From Obscuribacter phosphatis_A (lineage in GTDB: Bacteria > Cyanobacteriota > Vampirovibrionia > Obscuribacterales > Obscuribacteraceae), in contig JAFLCK010000013.1 of NCBI GenBank assembly GCA_017303615.1, forward strand, positions 62,001 through 126,000: a DNA stretch of 64,000 nt, written 5' to 3'. The notes beneath the pieces are model-generated. The model was not told the DNA's origin, made no database searches, and saw only the letters and a program-made list of their open reading frames with translations. The position numbers and the translations under genes were made by a program. Positions 7,408 to 15,459 of this stretch are shown piece by piece (the stretch's first letter is position 1; each line of letters opens with the position of its first letter).

Positions 7408-8427
7408 ATGACCAAAGCAAGCGCCGACCTGGTTGAGACGCAGAGCAAGCGTCCGCAAGATGCACTTATCGGTACGAATGTTGAAGGCGCCAATAAGAAT
7501 GGTGCTTTGCAGACAGAAGCCGATAATTTGAGGTTTGCTAAGCCAAATGGCGATAAGGAAGCGCCAAAATTGGAGACGCGGGCTGAGGTCGCCGCCATTG
7601 AAAGCTCCCGAGTGCCTTCTGAGCAAGCAATCAAAACATTCAAAACCGAGAACCTGGCTATGGAGAGAATCGGGGCTGAAATCTTTAGAGATAGCTCGGC
7701 TAGGCATTTAGCTCGACTGGAATCTAGAGACGGTCAGGGCGGCATTTCTAAAGTTGATATGGAGAAGTATTTGGCAGCTGCCAAGGCTTACAAGGGCGGC
7801 GACAAAGAAAGTCGTTATCCCAAAGATTTCGTGCGGGCGGTTGATACTTTGCGTCGCGGCTATGACAGCGCCGAACTGCAGCCTTACAAAGACGAAAAGG
7901 GTAATTTCAGCAAACAATCTTTTGGGCGCGGCATTTTTGACCGACGCGATCGCCTGGCTGAGCTTGAGAAACAGTCCGCAGATCAGAATGTTGCCAAAGC
8001 CCCAGATAAAGCTTCGGATAGAGCCCCAGATAAAGCGCCAGACAAAGCTCCAGATAAAGCGCCAGACAAAGCTTCGGATAAAGCCCCAGATAAAGCCCCA
8101 GATAAAGCCCCAGAAACTTTGGTGGCTCCTTCTGAGCAAAACTGGAACAGCAAAGGTTTGAAAGAAGCCTCGACGATTAAAGCCGGTGAGGGTCCTGCTG
8201 CTGCCGCCGACCGTATTCTTCAAGCCTTGGGCGGCGGCTTTTCACGCGCTCAGCATAAGCAGCTGACCCGCGCCTTGAAAAATCAGTATATAGATGACCA
8301 TGGCGGCAAGAAAGATTCTATATTTGGATTGAAGGTTGGGCACAGTATGCTTGATTCGCAAGATTCGCTCAATAAAATTCTGGCGCGATTGAAAGATAAA
8401 GAGCTGATCGATAAGCTCAAGAGCTGA
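7408..8427 (+). CDS. APDK-repeat protein with one EF-hand-like loop
   Basis: A 339-residue hydrophilic protein without signal peptide or TM segment. Residues around 106-117 (RDGQGGISKVDMEKYL) resemble a degenerate EF-hand loop. Residues about 197-234 consist of ten tetrapeptides of type A-P/S-D-K/R. The C-terminal 90 residues are a compact-looking helical domain (AAAADRILQALGGGFSRAQHKQ). Domain order, unstructured linker and EF-hand-like element resemble the repeat proteins elsewhere in this window (15731 and 21787). Function unknown. An intrinsic terminator follows about 36 bp after the stop. Confidence 0.6.
   Translation: MTKASADLVETQSKRPQDALIGTNVEGANKNGALQTEADNLRFAKPNGDKEAPKLETRAEVAAIESSRVPSEQAIKTFKTENLAMERIGAEIFRDSSARHLARLESRDGQGGISKVDMEKYLAAAKAYKGGDKESRYPKDFVRAVDTLRRGYDSAELQPYKDEKGNFSKQSFGRGIFDRRDRLAELEKQSADQNVAKAPDKASDRAPDKAPDKAPDKAPDKASDKAPDKAPDKAPETLVAPSEQNWNSKGLKEASTIKAGEGPAAAADRILQALGGGFSRAQHKQLTRALKNQYIDDHGGKKDSIFGLKVGHSMLDSQDSLNKILARLKDKELIDKLKS
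7996..8110 (+). repeat. 12-bp in-frame tandem repeat encoding APDK
   Basis: About ten imperfect copies of a 12-bp unit (GCCCCAGATAAA and close variants) lie head to tail in frame, each encoding Ala-Pro/Ser-Asp-Lys. Third-position differences between copies (GCC/GCG/GCT, CCA/TCG) show that some units have diverged. The array is therefore not a single recent expansion. Confidence 0.85.
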
Positions 8428-8463
8428 TTGACAAGCTCATGGGCGGCTAAAACTAAGTTGTCT

Positions 8464-8494
8464 AAAAATCCCCGCAATGGGGATTTTTCTTTTT
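8464..8494 (+). terminator. Intrinsic terminator after the APDK-repeat gene
   Basis: A perfect 10-bp stem AAAAATCCCC/GGGGATTTTT (8464-8473 with 8479-8488) with loop GCAAT is followed by CTTTTT. The A-tract/T-tract symmetry could let it work in both directions. Confidence 0.85.
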
Positions 8495-8553
8495 GAATTG
8501 GGCTAGAACGTGATTTGCAACTCTCACGTCAGTTTCACGTGCTCGCGCTTAGA

Positions 8554-8664
8554 TTAATAGCACAAAGAGCTGAGGCGCAAACGCAGCAAAATTGAAGCCT
8601 TTTCGTGGGGAGGTAGAGATTCGCGTCCGGTAGTTCGAAAGAGCTATCGGGCACGATTCTTTTT
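8554..8664 (+). ncRNA. Candidate small RNA, copy A of a tandem pair
   Basis: This stretch aligns end to end with 8741-8847. Shared blocks are CACAAAGAGCTGAGGC, GCAGCAAAATTGAA, TTTTCGTGGGGAGGTAGAG and TTCGCG. A 5' hairpin (GCTG...CAGC) is kept in both copies. The 3' hairpin pairs 8625-8636 with 8641-8652 and closes on C(GAAA)G, a stable GNRA tetraloop; it is followed by TTTTT at 8660-8664. A TTCAC box 20 bp before the aligned start is conserved in sequence and spacing, like a -35 element. No ORF explains the region. The family is not recognised. The plus strand is favoured by the tetraloop and T-run. Confidence 0.55.
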
Positions 8665-8740
8665 GGAGCTAATTTGCACCAGAATTTTCCGAAAATTGTT
8701 TTGATCATTATCACGGGTTTTTCACTCAATCTTTCGTACA

Positions 8741-8847
8741 TTAATGACACAAAGAGCTGAGGCACAAGCGCAGCAAAATTGAATGATTTTCGTGGGGAGG
8801 TAGAGTTTCGCGCCTGATAGCTTCGGCTATTGGGCTCGATGCTTTTT
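8741..8847 (+). ncRNA. Candidate small RNA, copy B of a tandem pair
   Basis: Second copy of the element at 8554. Its 3' hairpin (8812-8821 with 8826-8835, two G-U pairs) closes on C(TTCG)G, the UUCG superstable tetraloop, and is followed by TTTTT at 8843-8847. The terminal hairpin sequence and loop class differ from copy A, yet both fold, so the structure appears selected. The 5' hairpin also keeps pairing with changed bases. It ends 2 bp before the stop codon of the converging XRE-YfbU gene. Confidence 0.55.
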
Positions 8848-8848
8848 A

Positions 8849-9562
8849 TCAAGCCTCGGCTGCGTCGAGGATTGATTCAATCTGGGCTTTCGATAACTGC
8901 TGCTCTCTCTGCATGCGCTCCCATTCAGCTAGCATTTTTTTGTAACGGTCTAGAGTAGGCATGTAACTGTTAACTACCTTTGTTTCTGAATATCGAGAAC
9001 CATCAGCTGTGAAAAACTTAGCAAAGCTTAGATACTGAGATTCACTGTTACCGTCAAACCCTTGGAATTTAACCCGCTCTATATCTGCAGGGTTTGGTCT
9101 CTCACCAAGCGACCAAAGCAGCGCACGATGCATTTCCAGTATATCTAATGTTAGTTCAGCCACTTCAGTAGGCAATGCAGTCCAAAGTTTGTCAAAACAC
9201 TCGTGATATAGCGATTCATATCCTCGGCGAAAGATTTCTTCGAGATATTCGTAGTACCCAGCCTCATGCTTGTTATCTTTGTGCAGAGCCTTGAGTATGG
9301 CAAATTGATTGGCAAAATTGAGTCTTTCAACCTTACTCAGAGTTGGCGATTTAGTGGACTGCATAGATTCATCCTCTAGAGAGAAAATTTGGGCAAGTGG
9401 CGTGTCTAGTTCGCGAGCGACTTTCATTGCTGTTTGCAGGCTCGGAGATTGCTTTTCTGTTTCGACCGCACTTAGTGCTTGCCTGCTAACGCCGAGACGC
9501 TCAGCGAGATCGATTTGGCTAATGCCCTTTCGTTCACGCAACTGTTTGACTCTATTCTTCAT
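8849..9562 (-). CDS. XRE-type regulator fused to a YfbU domain
   Basis: A 237-residue protein with two parts. Residues 4-58 form a Cro/C1 helix-turn-helix (LRERKGISQIDLAERLGVSRQALSAVE, read in pieces). From about residue 77 the sequence follows the YfbU family of E. coli: ANQFAILKAL, YLEEIFRRGY, LDILEMHRALLWS, VKFQGFDGNSESQYL and LDRYKKMLAEWERM. YfbU itself has no DNA-binding domain, so the fusion suggests the YfbU part is a sensor or dimer module for a repressor. The start ATG has AGAGGGA upstream. Its promoter overlaps a perfect palindrome, so autoregulation is likely. The divergent neighbour encodes a Fic protein. Confidence 0.8.
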   Translation of the reverse strand: MKNRVKQLRERKGISQIDLAERLGVSRQALSAVETEKQSPSLQTAMKVARELDTPLAQIFSLEDESMQSTKSPTLSKVERLNFANQFAILKALHKDNKHEAGYYEYLEEIFRRGYESLYHECFDKLWTALPTEVAELTLDILEMHRALLWSLGERPNPADIERVKFQGFDGNSESQYLSFAKFFTADGSRYSETKVVNSYMPTLDRYKKMLAEWERMQREQQLSKAQIESILDAAEA

Positions 9563-9574
9563 AAATCCCTCTTG

Positions 9575-9607
9575 TCAATTAATAATTGATTTCCTAGGAT
9601 TTGTCAA
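9575..9607 (-). promoter_or_regulatory. Promoter and overlapping palindromic operator of the XRE-YfbU gene
   Basis: On the minus strand a perfect TTGACA (-35, 9602-9607) is separated by exactly 17 bp from TATTAA (-10, 9579-9584). A 15-bp perfect palindrome, TCAATTA-A-TAATTGA (9575-9589), covers the -10 box. The half-site TCAATTG recurs at 9604-9610 over the -35. This is the classical arrangement for repression by an XRE dimer, and it sits in the spacer shared with the divergent Fic gene. Confidence 0.65.
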
Positions 9608-9744
9608 TTGTTCATTGCGCAGAGGAGTTCTATTGGAGGCTCCATAGTTCATATAGATGGCAGCATTGCGAAAAAAAACGTCCAGAATTGCTTTAAATCG
9701 CTTACAATCAATAGCAAAATTGACTGAATAAACTCGGACGAATT

Positions 9745-10791
9745 ATGTTTGAAAACCATCGAATTTCTATGCAATCAGTAAAGCTAATCGGTGAGTTAGA
9801 CGAATTCAAAGGTTCCTGGCAATCGATATCTGCCATAAGCCCAGAGCGGCTAGCAACCTTAAAGCATGTTGCAACTATTGAAAGTATTGGTTCTTCTACA
9901 CGTATAGAGGGCTGTTCACTCTCAAACGCTGAGGTGGAAAAGGTTTTATCTGGACTAAGTACAACATCTTTAGCTTCCAGAGATGAGGAAGAAGTCGCTG
10001 GTTATAGAGATTTGATGGAGGCAATATTCAGTAATTGGCAGAACATTCCTCTAACAGAAAATCATTTAAAGCAGCTCCATAAAACACTTCTGCAATATAG
10101 CGGGCGCGATGATCGCCACCGCGGAGAGTACAAGAAAATAAGCAATAACGTTGAGGCACGAGACGAAAATGGTCGCACCCTAGGCATCATCTTTGTCACT
10201 GCGAGCCCTTTTGAAACACCATTCAAAATGACTGCTCTTTTCGACTGGCTGAATACAGAAATTGAAAGAAAGGAGATTCATCCTCTCTTTATTGCTGCAG
10301 TGTTCAACGTTTGTTTCCTTGCTATACACCCATTTCAAGACGGTAATGGGCGTCTTTCTCGTTGCTTGACTACGCTTCTGCTCCTGAAGTTTGGTTATTT
10401 ATATGTTCAGTACAGCTCACTTGAAAGTGTGATTGAAGACAATAAAGAGAATTACTATGCGGCGCTAAGACAGACTCAAACAACCCTAGAAACATCTGAG
10501 CCAAATTGGGAGCCCTGGCTAATTTTCTTTCTCAAGGCGATGCAAAAACAGAAGAATAAGCTGAAGGAAAAAATTGAACGAGCCCAAATATTGCAAGGCG
10601 ATCTACCCCCTCTTTCAATCAAAATTTTGGAACTCGCACGTGAACAGGGCAGCGTTAAGTCATCAGACCTAGTCAGCCTAACAGGAGAAAGTCGCAGTAC
10701 AGTTTTAGCAAGAGTAAACGATCTTGTCATGAATGGGAAGCTCAAAAGAAATGGCAAAGGACCAGCGACCTGGTATACGCTGCCTCGATGA
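9745..10791 (+). CDS. Fic-family protein (class II, predicted AMP transferase) with C-terminal winged helix
   Basis: A 348-residue Fic protein. The catalytic motif HPFQDGNGR is at residues 195-203, complete including the catalytic His. The N-terminal inhibitory helix motif (S/T)xxxE(G/N) is visible at S51-E55-G56 (SSTRIEG), which makes this a class II, self-inhibited enzyme. Residues from about 285 form a winged helix (LELAREQGSVKSSDLVSLTG, SRSTVLARVNDLV). Such proteins transfer AMP, or rarely another nucleotide, to hydroxyl side chains; the target is unknown. Upstream, TACAAT at 9703-9708 is a possible -10. Divergent from the XRE-YfbU gene. Confidence 0.9.
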   Translation: MFENHRISMQSVKLIGELDEFKGSWQSISAISPERLATLKHVATIESIGSSTRIEGCSLSNAEVEKVLSGLSTTSLASRDEEEVAGYRDLMEAIFSNWQNIPLTENHLKQLHKTLLQYSGRDDRHRGEYKKISNNVEARDENGRTLGIIFVTASPFETPFKMTALFDWLNTEIERKEIHPLFIAAVFNVCFLAIHPFQDGNGRLSRCLTTLLLLKFGYLYVQYSSLESVIEDNKENYYAALRQTQTTLETSEPNWEPWLIFFLKAMQKQKNKLKEKIERAQILQGDLPPLSIKILELAREQGSVKSSDLVSLTGESRSTVLARVNDLVMNGKLKRNGKGPATWYTLPR

Positions 10792-11168
10792 CTCTTTTGC
10801 GCTGTTTGCGTCATGCTATCTGTCCTTGGCGCCGGCATGTCTGAATACTTAGCTTTACGGCGACAATGAATAGTGCGTTTATGATGGCATTGCCACAGTT
10901 CAGTCAGATTTAGTTGGGGTGGTTGTTAGAATTGGTTATAGTGGTGTTGCATCTGGTGGCGTCGCCCGATTTCGTTTGAAACGGCGTCTTTTACTCGGAG
11001 TCCGCTCAAGAGGTGCTTTGCTTTGTTTCCGGGTAGACTTGAGAATCTTGTTTGACTTCAGTTTTCTCTAAGACATCCTGGATATTCGGCTGACATTTTC
11101 CGCCTTGATCTGAGTATGCCAGGTCTGTTGGATTGGTCAGAGAAAGGGTCTTGCCGTGATGACTGGGC
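10792..11168. other. 377-bp gap after the Fic gene, no convincing gene
   Basis: No well-supported coding frame, hairpin-plus-T-run or repeat was found. A 70-codon minus-strand frame (11006-11218) overlaps the end of the TonB-C-like gene and has a hydrophilic product without a recognisable family or ribosome site. It is left uncalled. Confidence 0.4.
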
Positions 11169-11579
11169 TTACTTTCTGACCCTTGTCTGGTAGTGATGCA
11201 GAGTAATCTTCTTGTCAAAAATTACCAATACAGTTCTATCTGTAGGTGGAATATTGCATTCAGGGAAAGGTGCTGCTTTATTTAGTGAGTCAATAGCAGC
11301 CTGATCAATTTCTTTGTTTCCACTAGTTCCGGAAATATTCAAATCGCCGAGTGTGCCATCTTTCCTTATGTAAAAGGTACAGCTAACTGGCTGGTTCCTT
11401 CCTGTGAGTTCAGAAATCTTCAGACCGCCTGCACTGATTATTCGATGCCTGCAAAGGTCTAGCCACTCCTTAAAATCCTCATCGGGCGGTGGCGAATTGG
11501 AAATTGCCGGGGACAAAGCTCCAACCCCAGTTATCGCAACGCCGATACAGGTTGATTGTAGAAAGGCTTTAAATTTCAT
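11169..11579 (-). CDS. Secreted TonB-C-like small protein
   Basis: A 136-residue protein with a signal-peptide-like N-terminus (residues 1-27, ending near GVGALSPAISN). The mature part has the TonB C-terminal-like pattern CTFYIRKDGTLGDLNISGTSG, then IDQAAIDSLNKAAPFP, then a final strand VLVIFDKKI. In this fold the strand, short helix and strand form a small alpha/beta unit. Similar single-domain TonB-C proteins are common in this type of genome and usually lack ExbB/ExbD partners, as here. Role unknown, probably envelope. Confidence 0.65.
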   Translation of the reverse strand: MKFKAFLQSTCIGVAITGVGALSPAISNSPPPDEDFKEWLDLCRHRIISAGGLKISELTGRNQPVSCTFYIRKDGTLGDLNISGTSGNKEIDQAAIDSLNKAAPFPECNIPPTDRTVLVIFDKKITLHHYQTRVRK

Positions 11580-11737
11580 TTTCTTCTCTTCTGCAATTGG
11601 TTATGGTGCTCGTTAAGCCCCATTTCGGCTGCTGATACCTTAGTCATGTTTAGCTGGCTGGAGGTAGTGGTCTATCTTGTTAAGTTAAGCAGACGGACAT
11701 TGCCGCGCATATAATTCCAAGGTGAAGCTAATCGAGG

Positions 11738-12289
11738 ATGGACTTATTGAAAATAATGAGAATTTGTTGTGTAGTGTCAGCAATCCTCCTAGATTCAAAC
11801 GGGACTATGGCTAATTGCCCTCTACCAGACCCGGAAAAGGAAGATATTATCCTGTACAGAAACGGCTACACTGCTGTACTCGGTCCAGCAGAATCAGAAT
11901 TGCCATTTTGTTTAAAGGTTTCAAGTGATGGAACAGGTTATTTGGTTGATTTGAAAGGTCTTCAAGCCGGCGAAAGTACTTTTGCGAGTTTCTCCTCTGA
12001 AGACTCAAACAGAAGCTGTGTTTGGAAATATTTATCGAAGTCGGTCTGTGAAAGGAACTGGGGCAAGCTTAAGAAGCTGGAAGTAAAAGGAGCCCTGCCT
12101 GTTGATTTTGTCTCGTTTGATGTTCCGTCAGAGCGAATTGGAGAGAAAAACATCTACCATCTTGACTTGGTTTTCAACGAAAAGACCGGGCTTCCATTCA
12201 TCTATAGAGTTCGCGGAATTGGTATAGACAATGCGAAGTTCATACAAGCACCAAGAGAGGAGAAGGAGCCGAGCCCTGTCTGCAAGTGA
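11738..12289 (+). CDS. Secreted protein of unknown function
   Basis: A 183-residue protein with a short hydrophobic N-terminus (IMRICCVVSAILLDSNGTMA) that may be a signal or lipoprotein-like peptide. Four later cysteines (at CPLPDP, FCLKVS, SCVWKY and VCERNW) suggest disulfides in an extracytoplasmic domain. No family recognised. Two in-frame ATGs are close together (11738 and 11756), so the start is uncertain by six residues. Confidence 0.5.
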   Translation: MDLLKIMRICCVVSAILLDSNGTMANCPLPDPEKEDIILYRNGYTAVLGPAESELPFCLKVSSDGTGYLVDLKGLQAGESTFASFSSEDSNRSCVWKYLSKSVCERNWGKLKKLEVKGALPVDFVSFDVPSERIGEKNIYHLDLVFNEKTGLPFIYRVRGIGIDNAKFIQAPREEKEPSPVCK

Positions 12290-12396
12290 AGTAATCGATT
12301 CAGTCGGACTGACTTGTAAGGACCGTGGCATTTAGGTTGTGCGTTAGTGCAGACTCCCATAGTCTTAGAAGTTGTTTGACCAGCCGGCAGCGCCCT

Positions 12397-12414
12397 AAGC
12401 CAGGAGGCTGGCTT
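12397..12414. terminator. Hairpin between converging genes
   Basis: A perfect 7-bp stem AAGCCAG/CTGGCTT with loop GAGG lies about 110 bp after the plus-strand secreted-protein gene and just beyond the end of the minus-strand pseudogene. The T-run is poor on both strands, so terminator function is only possible. Confidence 0.3.
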
Positions 12415-12429
12415 TCATGGGGTAAACTT

Positions 12430-12906
12430 CTACCTATAAACCTTGGATGTAGCTAAGCGCCTGAGTTCTTCTATCTCGGCACTAAGGTCCTTACCTGTTA
12501 CTCCAAACGTTGTATCGGTCAACGGAATTTTCAGAAGCAGACAACTCGGCTTTCAGTTTGCCGAACTGTAAAGTTGAAGAGAACTGTCGTATTGAACGTT
12601 CTCATAGCAATGAACTACAGGAAAACGGCTTGGCTTGCCACAAAATTTCTTGTTGATCCAATCTCGCTCGGCAGGAAATCGTGCATCACTGGTCCGCATA
12701 ACAATTGGCTCTCCTCCGAATTTAAGTCGAATCTCAATTCTTTGTCAGCTATCAATCACTGCAGGACCAAGTTGAAACCAGTTAACCCCGTTTCGTTCGC
12801 TGGAAGTCTCTGCTGACAGTGGCAGGGCATTGAACGAATACAACAAGAGAAGCATAGTGACTGCGTAAATGGTAGTAGTGCTTTTGGTTGCTAAATCAGT
12901 ATTCAA
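12430..12906 (-). pseudogene. Secreted-protein gene broken by two in-frame TGA codons
   Basis: One minus-strand frame stays coding-like for 159 codons except for TGA at 12745-12747 and 12553-12555. It starts at a TTG that overlaps the stop of the SUKH gene (TTGA). It then encodes a clear signal peptide (hydrophobic core TMLLLLYSFN, ending ALPLSA). After the first TGA it continues as QRIEIRLKFGGEPIVM and FCGKPSRFPVVHCYENV. After the second it continues as LLLKIPLTDTTFGVTG and IEELRRLATSKVYR before a TAG. Trp is encoded by TGG elsewhere in the frame, so two nonsense mutations are the simplest reading. Recoding or sequence error cannot be excluded. Confidence 0.6.
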
Positions 12907-13502
12907 TTTCCATCTACCAAATCTGTTATATCTTCTTGATCATTGTGGTTGCGTTCTTCCAGCTCTCGCTCAAGGGCGTAACAGCGCCTCATGCCAGCTA
13001 CATCGCCCTGAACAATATTATTGAGCCAAGCCGAGTAACTTGGAAAAACCAGTTCTATCTTCTCTGTACCTTCATCGAATCTCCAGACCGGTGGATCTTG
13101 TGCTTGTTGGGTGTCGAAGTAGAGAAAGATGTCGTCACGAACTAGGAAGACAAACCAGGTGGGCTCAAGATTGAAACTTAGCTGATTAGCCATGTTCTCA
13201 GCTTCTTTCTTGATATCTTTCAGGGTCGGATACAAATATGAACAATCGTCCAAGAAAAAACCGGACTGTTTACCAAATGCCCGGAGGAATTCTTTGTAAG
13301 CCTCGGGAAGGCGCAGCTGAAAATCTTCCTCTAGGCAAGAAATCTCTTCCTCTGTACAACCAAGGAAACTCTTTGCTCGCTCGGCAAAACCTGCTTCGAT
13401 GAGCTGGGCTAAAAGCTCTGCGGGCGTTTTTAGCTGCATTCCGTTGACTCTCCTGAGAACAGCCTCACTGGGTAACTGCTTCGCTGTAGCCGAGTTATTC
13501 AA
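12903..13502 (-). CDS. SMI1/KNR4 (SUKH) domain protein
   Basis: A 199-residue cytosolic protein with a SUKH domain: CTEEEISCLEEDFQLRLPEA, then YKEFLRAFGKQSGFFL, then FLVRDDIFLYFDT and the terminal FPSYSAWLNNIV. SUKH proteins are often immunity proteins against nuclease toxins in contact-dependent systems, or general protein-binding modules. No toxin gene with such domains is visible here. The TTG start overlaps the stop of the upstream membrane TPR gene by 8 bp (TTGAATAA), so it is translationally coupled to it. The broken secreted-protein gene follows in the same manner. Confidence 0.75.
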   Translation of the reverse strand: MNNSATAKQLPSEAVLRRVNGMQLKTPAELLAQLIEAGFAERAKSFLGCTEEEISCLEEDFQLRLPEAYKEFLRAFGKQSGFFLDDCSYLYPTLKDIKKEAENMANQLSFNLEPTWFVFLVRDDIFLYFDTQQAQDPPVWRFDEGTEKIELVFPSYSAWLNNIVQGDVAGMRRCYALERELEERNHNDQEDITDLVDGN

Positions 13503-15459
13503 GTAAGGCTAGTTGTTTGTCTTGATCTAGAAGCAACCAATAAAGAGGGTCAAGAATGTTTTCTCTTGGGTCAACGTGCGGTTTGGTTATGGGGTTTGCT
13601 TGCTTTAGAGGGTGACCGTTATAGATAGTGACGAGGTTCTTATCGAGCTGATCTTTGTACTGTGCTACCAGGTCTGGTCTACCGGCAGTATCGGTCAATA
13701 GCAATAAGTTAGATAAATAGACGTTTTTGGCTTGCAGCGGCAAGGAATTGTCGTCTTTATCTATTTCCCAGGCCTTTTGAAATGCTTCCAGAGCCTTTGA
13801 GGGCTGTCTTGCCGCCTGCCATAATTGACCCAGTAAGGCATAGTCTCTGGCTTTGCTTCGATATGTTTCATCAATGCCGTAGATTTTTTCTTTAGTGCGC
13901 AGCACTTCCTGTTGAAACGATGCCGCTTGCCGCATGTCCAGATTTCTGCGGCAGGCTTTCACGGCGCTCATCAAATCATCAAGCTGTTGTCCTGGTGTAC
14001 TCGGCACTGCATTTTCCATCTCGTATACCAGGGTTAGGTAGTATTGCGCTTGCTCCCAGTTCTGATGCGGCTCTTTGCTATAAATCTGAGCCAGTTCTCT
14101 TCTGGCGTCGCGCGCTACCACCAGGTCGCCGTCTGCCATAGCTTTCTTTTCTGCTTCTTGCAGCAAGCCTATTTTTGCTTCGATTGCTTCTATGTTTTCG
14201 GCTCCAGCTTCTTCAGCAGCAGCTTTATCCCAATTTGGTTTGTTCTCCATCCGGTTGCTCAGGGTCTCTATAAATCTATGGCAGACAAGCTCGGCGGGTT
14301 CTCTAGCCTGAACATTTTTAGGTCCTTCTTGTCCTTGTGTTTCAAGCTCGGCGCGGGCGATTTTAAAGGCGACTAAGGCGTCATCGCTTCTATCTGCCTC
14401 GCGAATATACTCTATTGTGCGCATAAAGGGCGTGTTGGCGTGCTCTCTGATTGTTTCTTCTTGCAGGGACATGCATAGTACCTCGTTGATACAATTGTGC
14501 CTGGCGTATGCTGCTGCTAGGCTTTTAGCCATAATTTCAAGACATGTTGGAACCAAGACAGATGCGTCTGCCGGTGGATTACCGAAGCAATCGGTCAATC
14601 TGACCACTCTGCCAGGCAAGTTTGTCTTGTTGTTAGTGAGCATATAGTTGAACTGGTCGTGGAATGGACGAACCAGGTTTTGCCACTGCTCGGCAGTCAG
14701 TTCGTTTTTAGGGTCGATCTTAGAGAGTGCGCTATAAATACGTTCGATGGACTGAATGCCTAAACCTCTATCCATATCGTGCATTGCATAAGGCAACATA
14801 GAGGCGAGACTTTTCATGGCATCTTCATGTTTGCCCAGCGAACTGTAGGTGACGGCGATATTTATATTCTCGCAGTAGTCCCCCGGTGATCTCTTTTGAA
14901 GACTAAGCTGATTAAGCAAGTGCAGATTGCCCAGCATTTTTGTCGGAGCCGATAGTAGATTAGCTTGAAAGGGCAGAATAGCCATGAAAATAAGCGAGAG
15001 GAGAAGCAGTTCTTGCATAAATGGTTGCCAGAACGGCTTTGCTTCTGTTTTGAAGTCCAGCTCTTCGTCAGTGTCAAGCTTTAGGCGTCGCTCAGCCTTT
15101 TCCAAGGCTTCTTTCTTAAGGTCCTCGCCGACTTTCAATATATAAAGAATCGTCGGTATCCCGGCCGCCAAAGTGTGTTTATAGAAAACCTGACCGAGGC
15201 TGCTATTGTGCGCTGCAATTAGGTCTTGGCTTAGTTGCCAGCCTTCGAAAAGGCAAAAGAGAGCAGGGCTCAAAGCGACAATAAAACAGTTGACCAAGAC
15301 CTCAATCAGCTCCATAGCGCCCTGATTGAGCCGCGCACAGCTTGAGAACATGCCCGAGAAGATTGCCCAAATTAAGCAAGACTTCCAGCCGGCTGAAAGG
15401 GTAAAAGCCAGGCTTTTAAGCAGACGAAAACTAAATCCGGTTTTTGCTCCAGAATTCAT
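13495..15459 (-). CDS. Membrane-anchored TPR protein
   Basis: A 654-residue protein. Hydrophobic segments occur at about residues 18-40, 50-75, 92-107 and 150-170. The long C-terminal part is built of TPR-like helix pairs: YSSLGKHEDAMKSLASML, YALLGQLWQAARQPSKALEA and FQKAWEIDKDDNSLPL. A scaffold role at the membrane is likely from the architecture, but no specific function is recognised. First gene of the three-gene minus-strand operon with the SUKH gene and the broken secreted-protein gene. Confidence 0.7.
   Translation of the reverse strand: MNSGAKTGFSFRLLKSLAFTLSAGWKSCLIWAIFSGMFSSCARLNQGAMELIEVLVNCFIVALSPALFCLFEGWQLSQDLIAAHNSSLGQVFYKHTLAAGIPTILYILKVGEDLKKEALEKAERRLKLDTDEELDFKTEAKPFWQPFMQELLLLSLIFMAILPFQANLLSAPTKMLGNLHLLNQLSLQKRSPGDYCENINIAVTYSSLGKHEDAMKSLASMLPYAMHDMDRGLGIQSIERIYSALSKIDPKNELTAEQWQNLVRPFHDQFNYMLTNNKTNLPGRVVRLTDCFGNPPADASVLVPTCLEIMAKSLAAAYARHNCINEVLCMSLQEETIREHANTPFMRTIEYIREADRSDDALVAFKIARAELETQGQEGPKNVQAREPAELVCHRFIETLSNRMENKPNWDKAAAEEAGAENIEAIEAKIGLLQEAEKKAMADGDLVVARDARRELAQIYSKEPHQNWEQAQYYLTLVYEMENAVPSTPGQQLDDLMSAVKACRRNLDMRQAASFQQEVLRTKEKIYGIDETYRSKARDYALLGQLWQAARQPSKALEAFQKAWEIDKDDNSLPLQAKNVYLSNLLLLTDTAGRPDLVAQYKDQLDKNLVTIYNGHPLKQANPITKPHVDPRENILDPLYWLLLDQDKQLALLE

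Noticed and set aside
7708..8223. 171-codon minus-strand frame rich in WGFIWGFI repeats
   Set aside because: It is the complement of the APDK-repeat array, a shadow of the repeat.
11006..11218. 70-codon minus-strand frame after the TonB-C-like gene
   Set aside because: Overlaps the end of that gene, lacks a ribosome site, and its product has no recognisable fold.
12574..12816. 80-codon plus-strand frame
   Set aside because: It is antisense to the better-supported minus-strand signal-peptide frame (12430-12906), has no ribosome site and no protein-like pattern.
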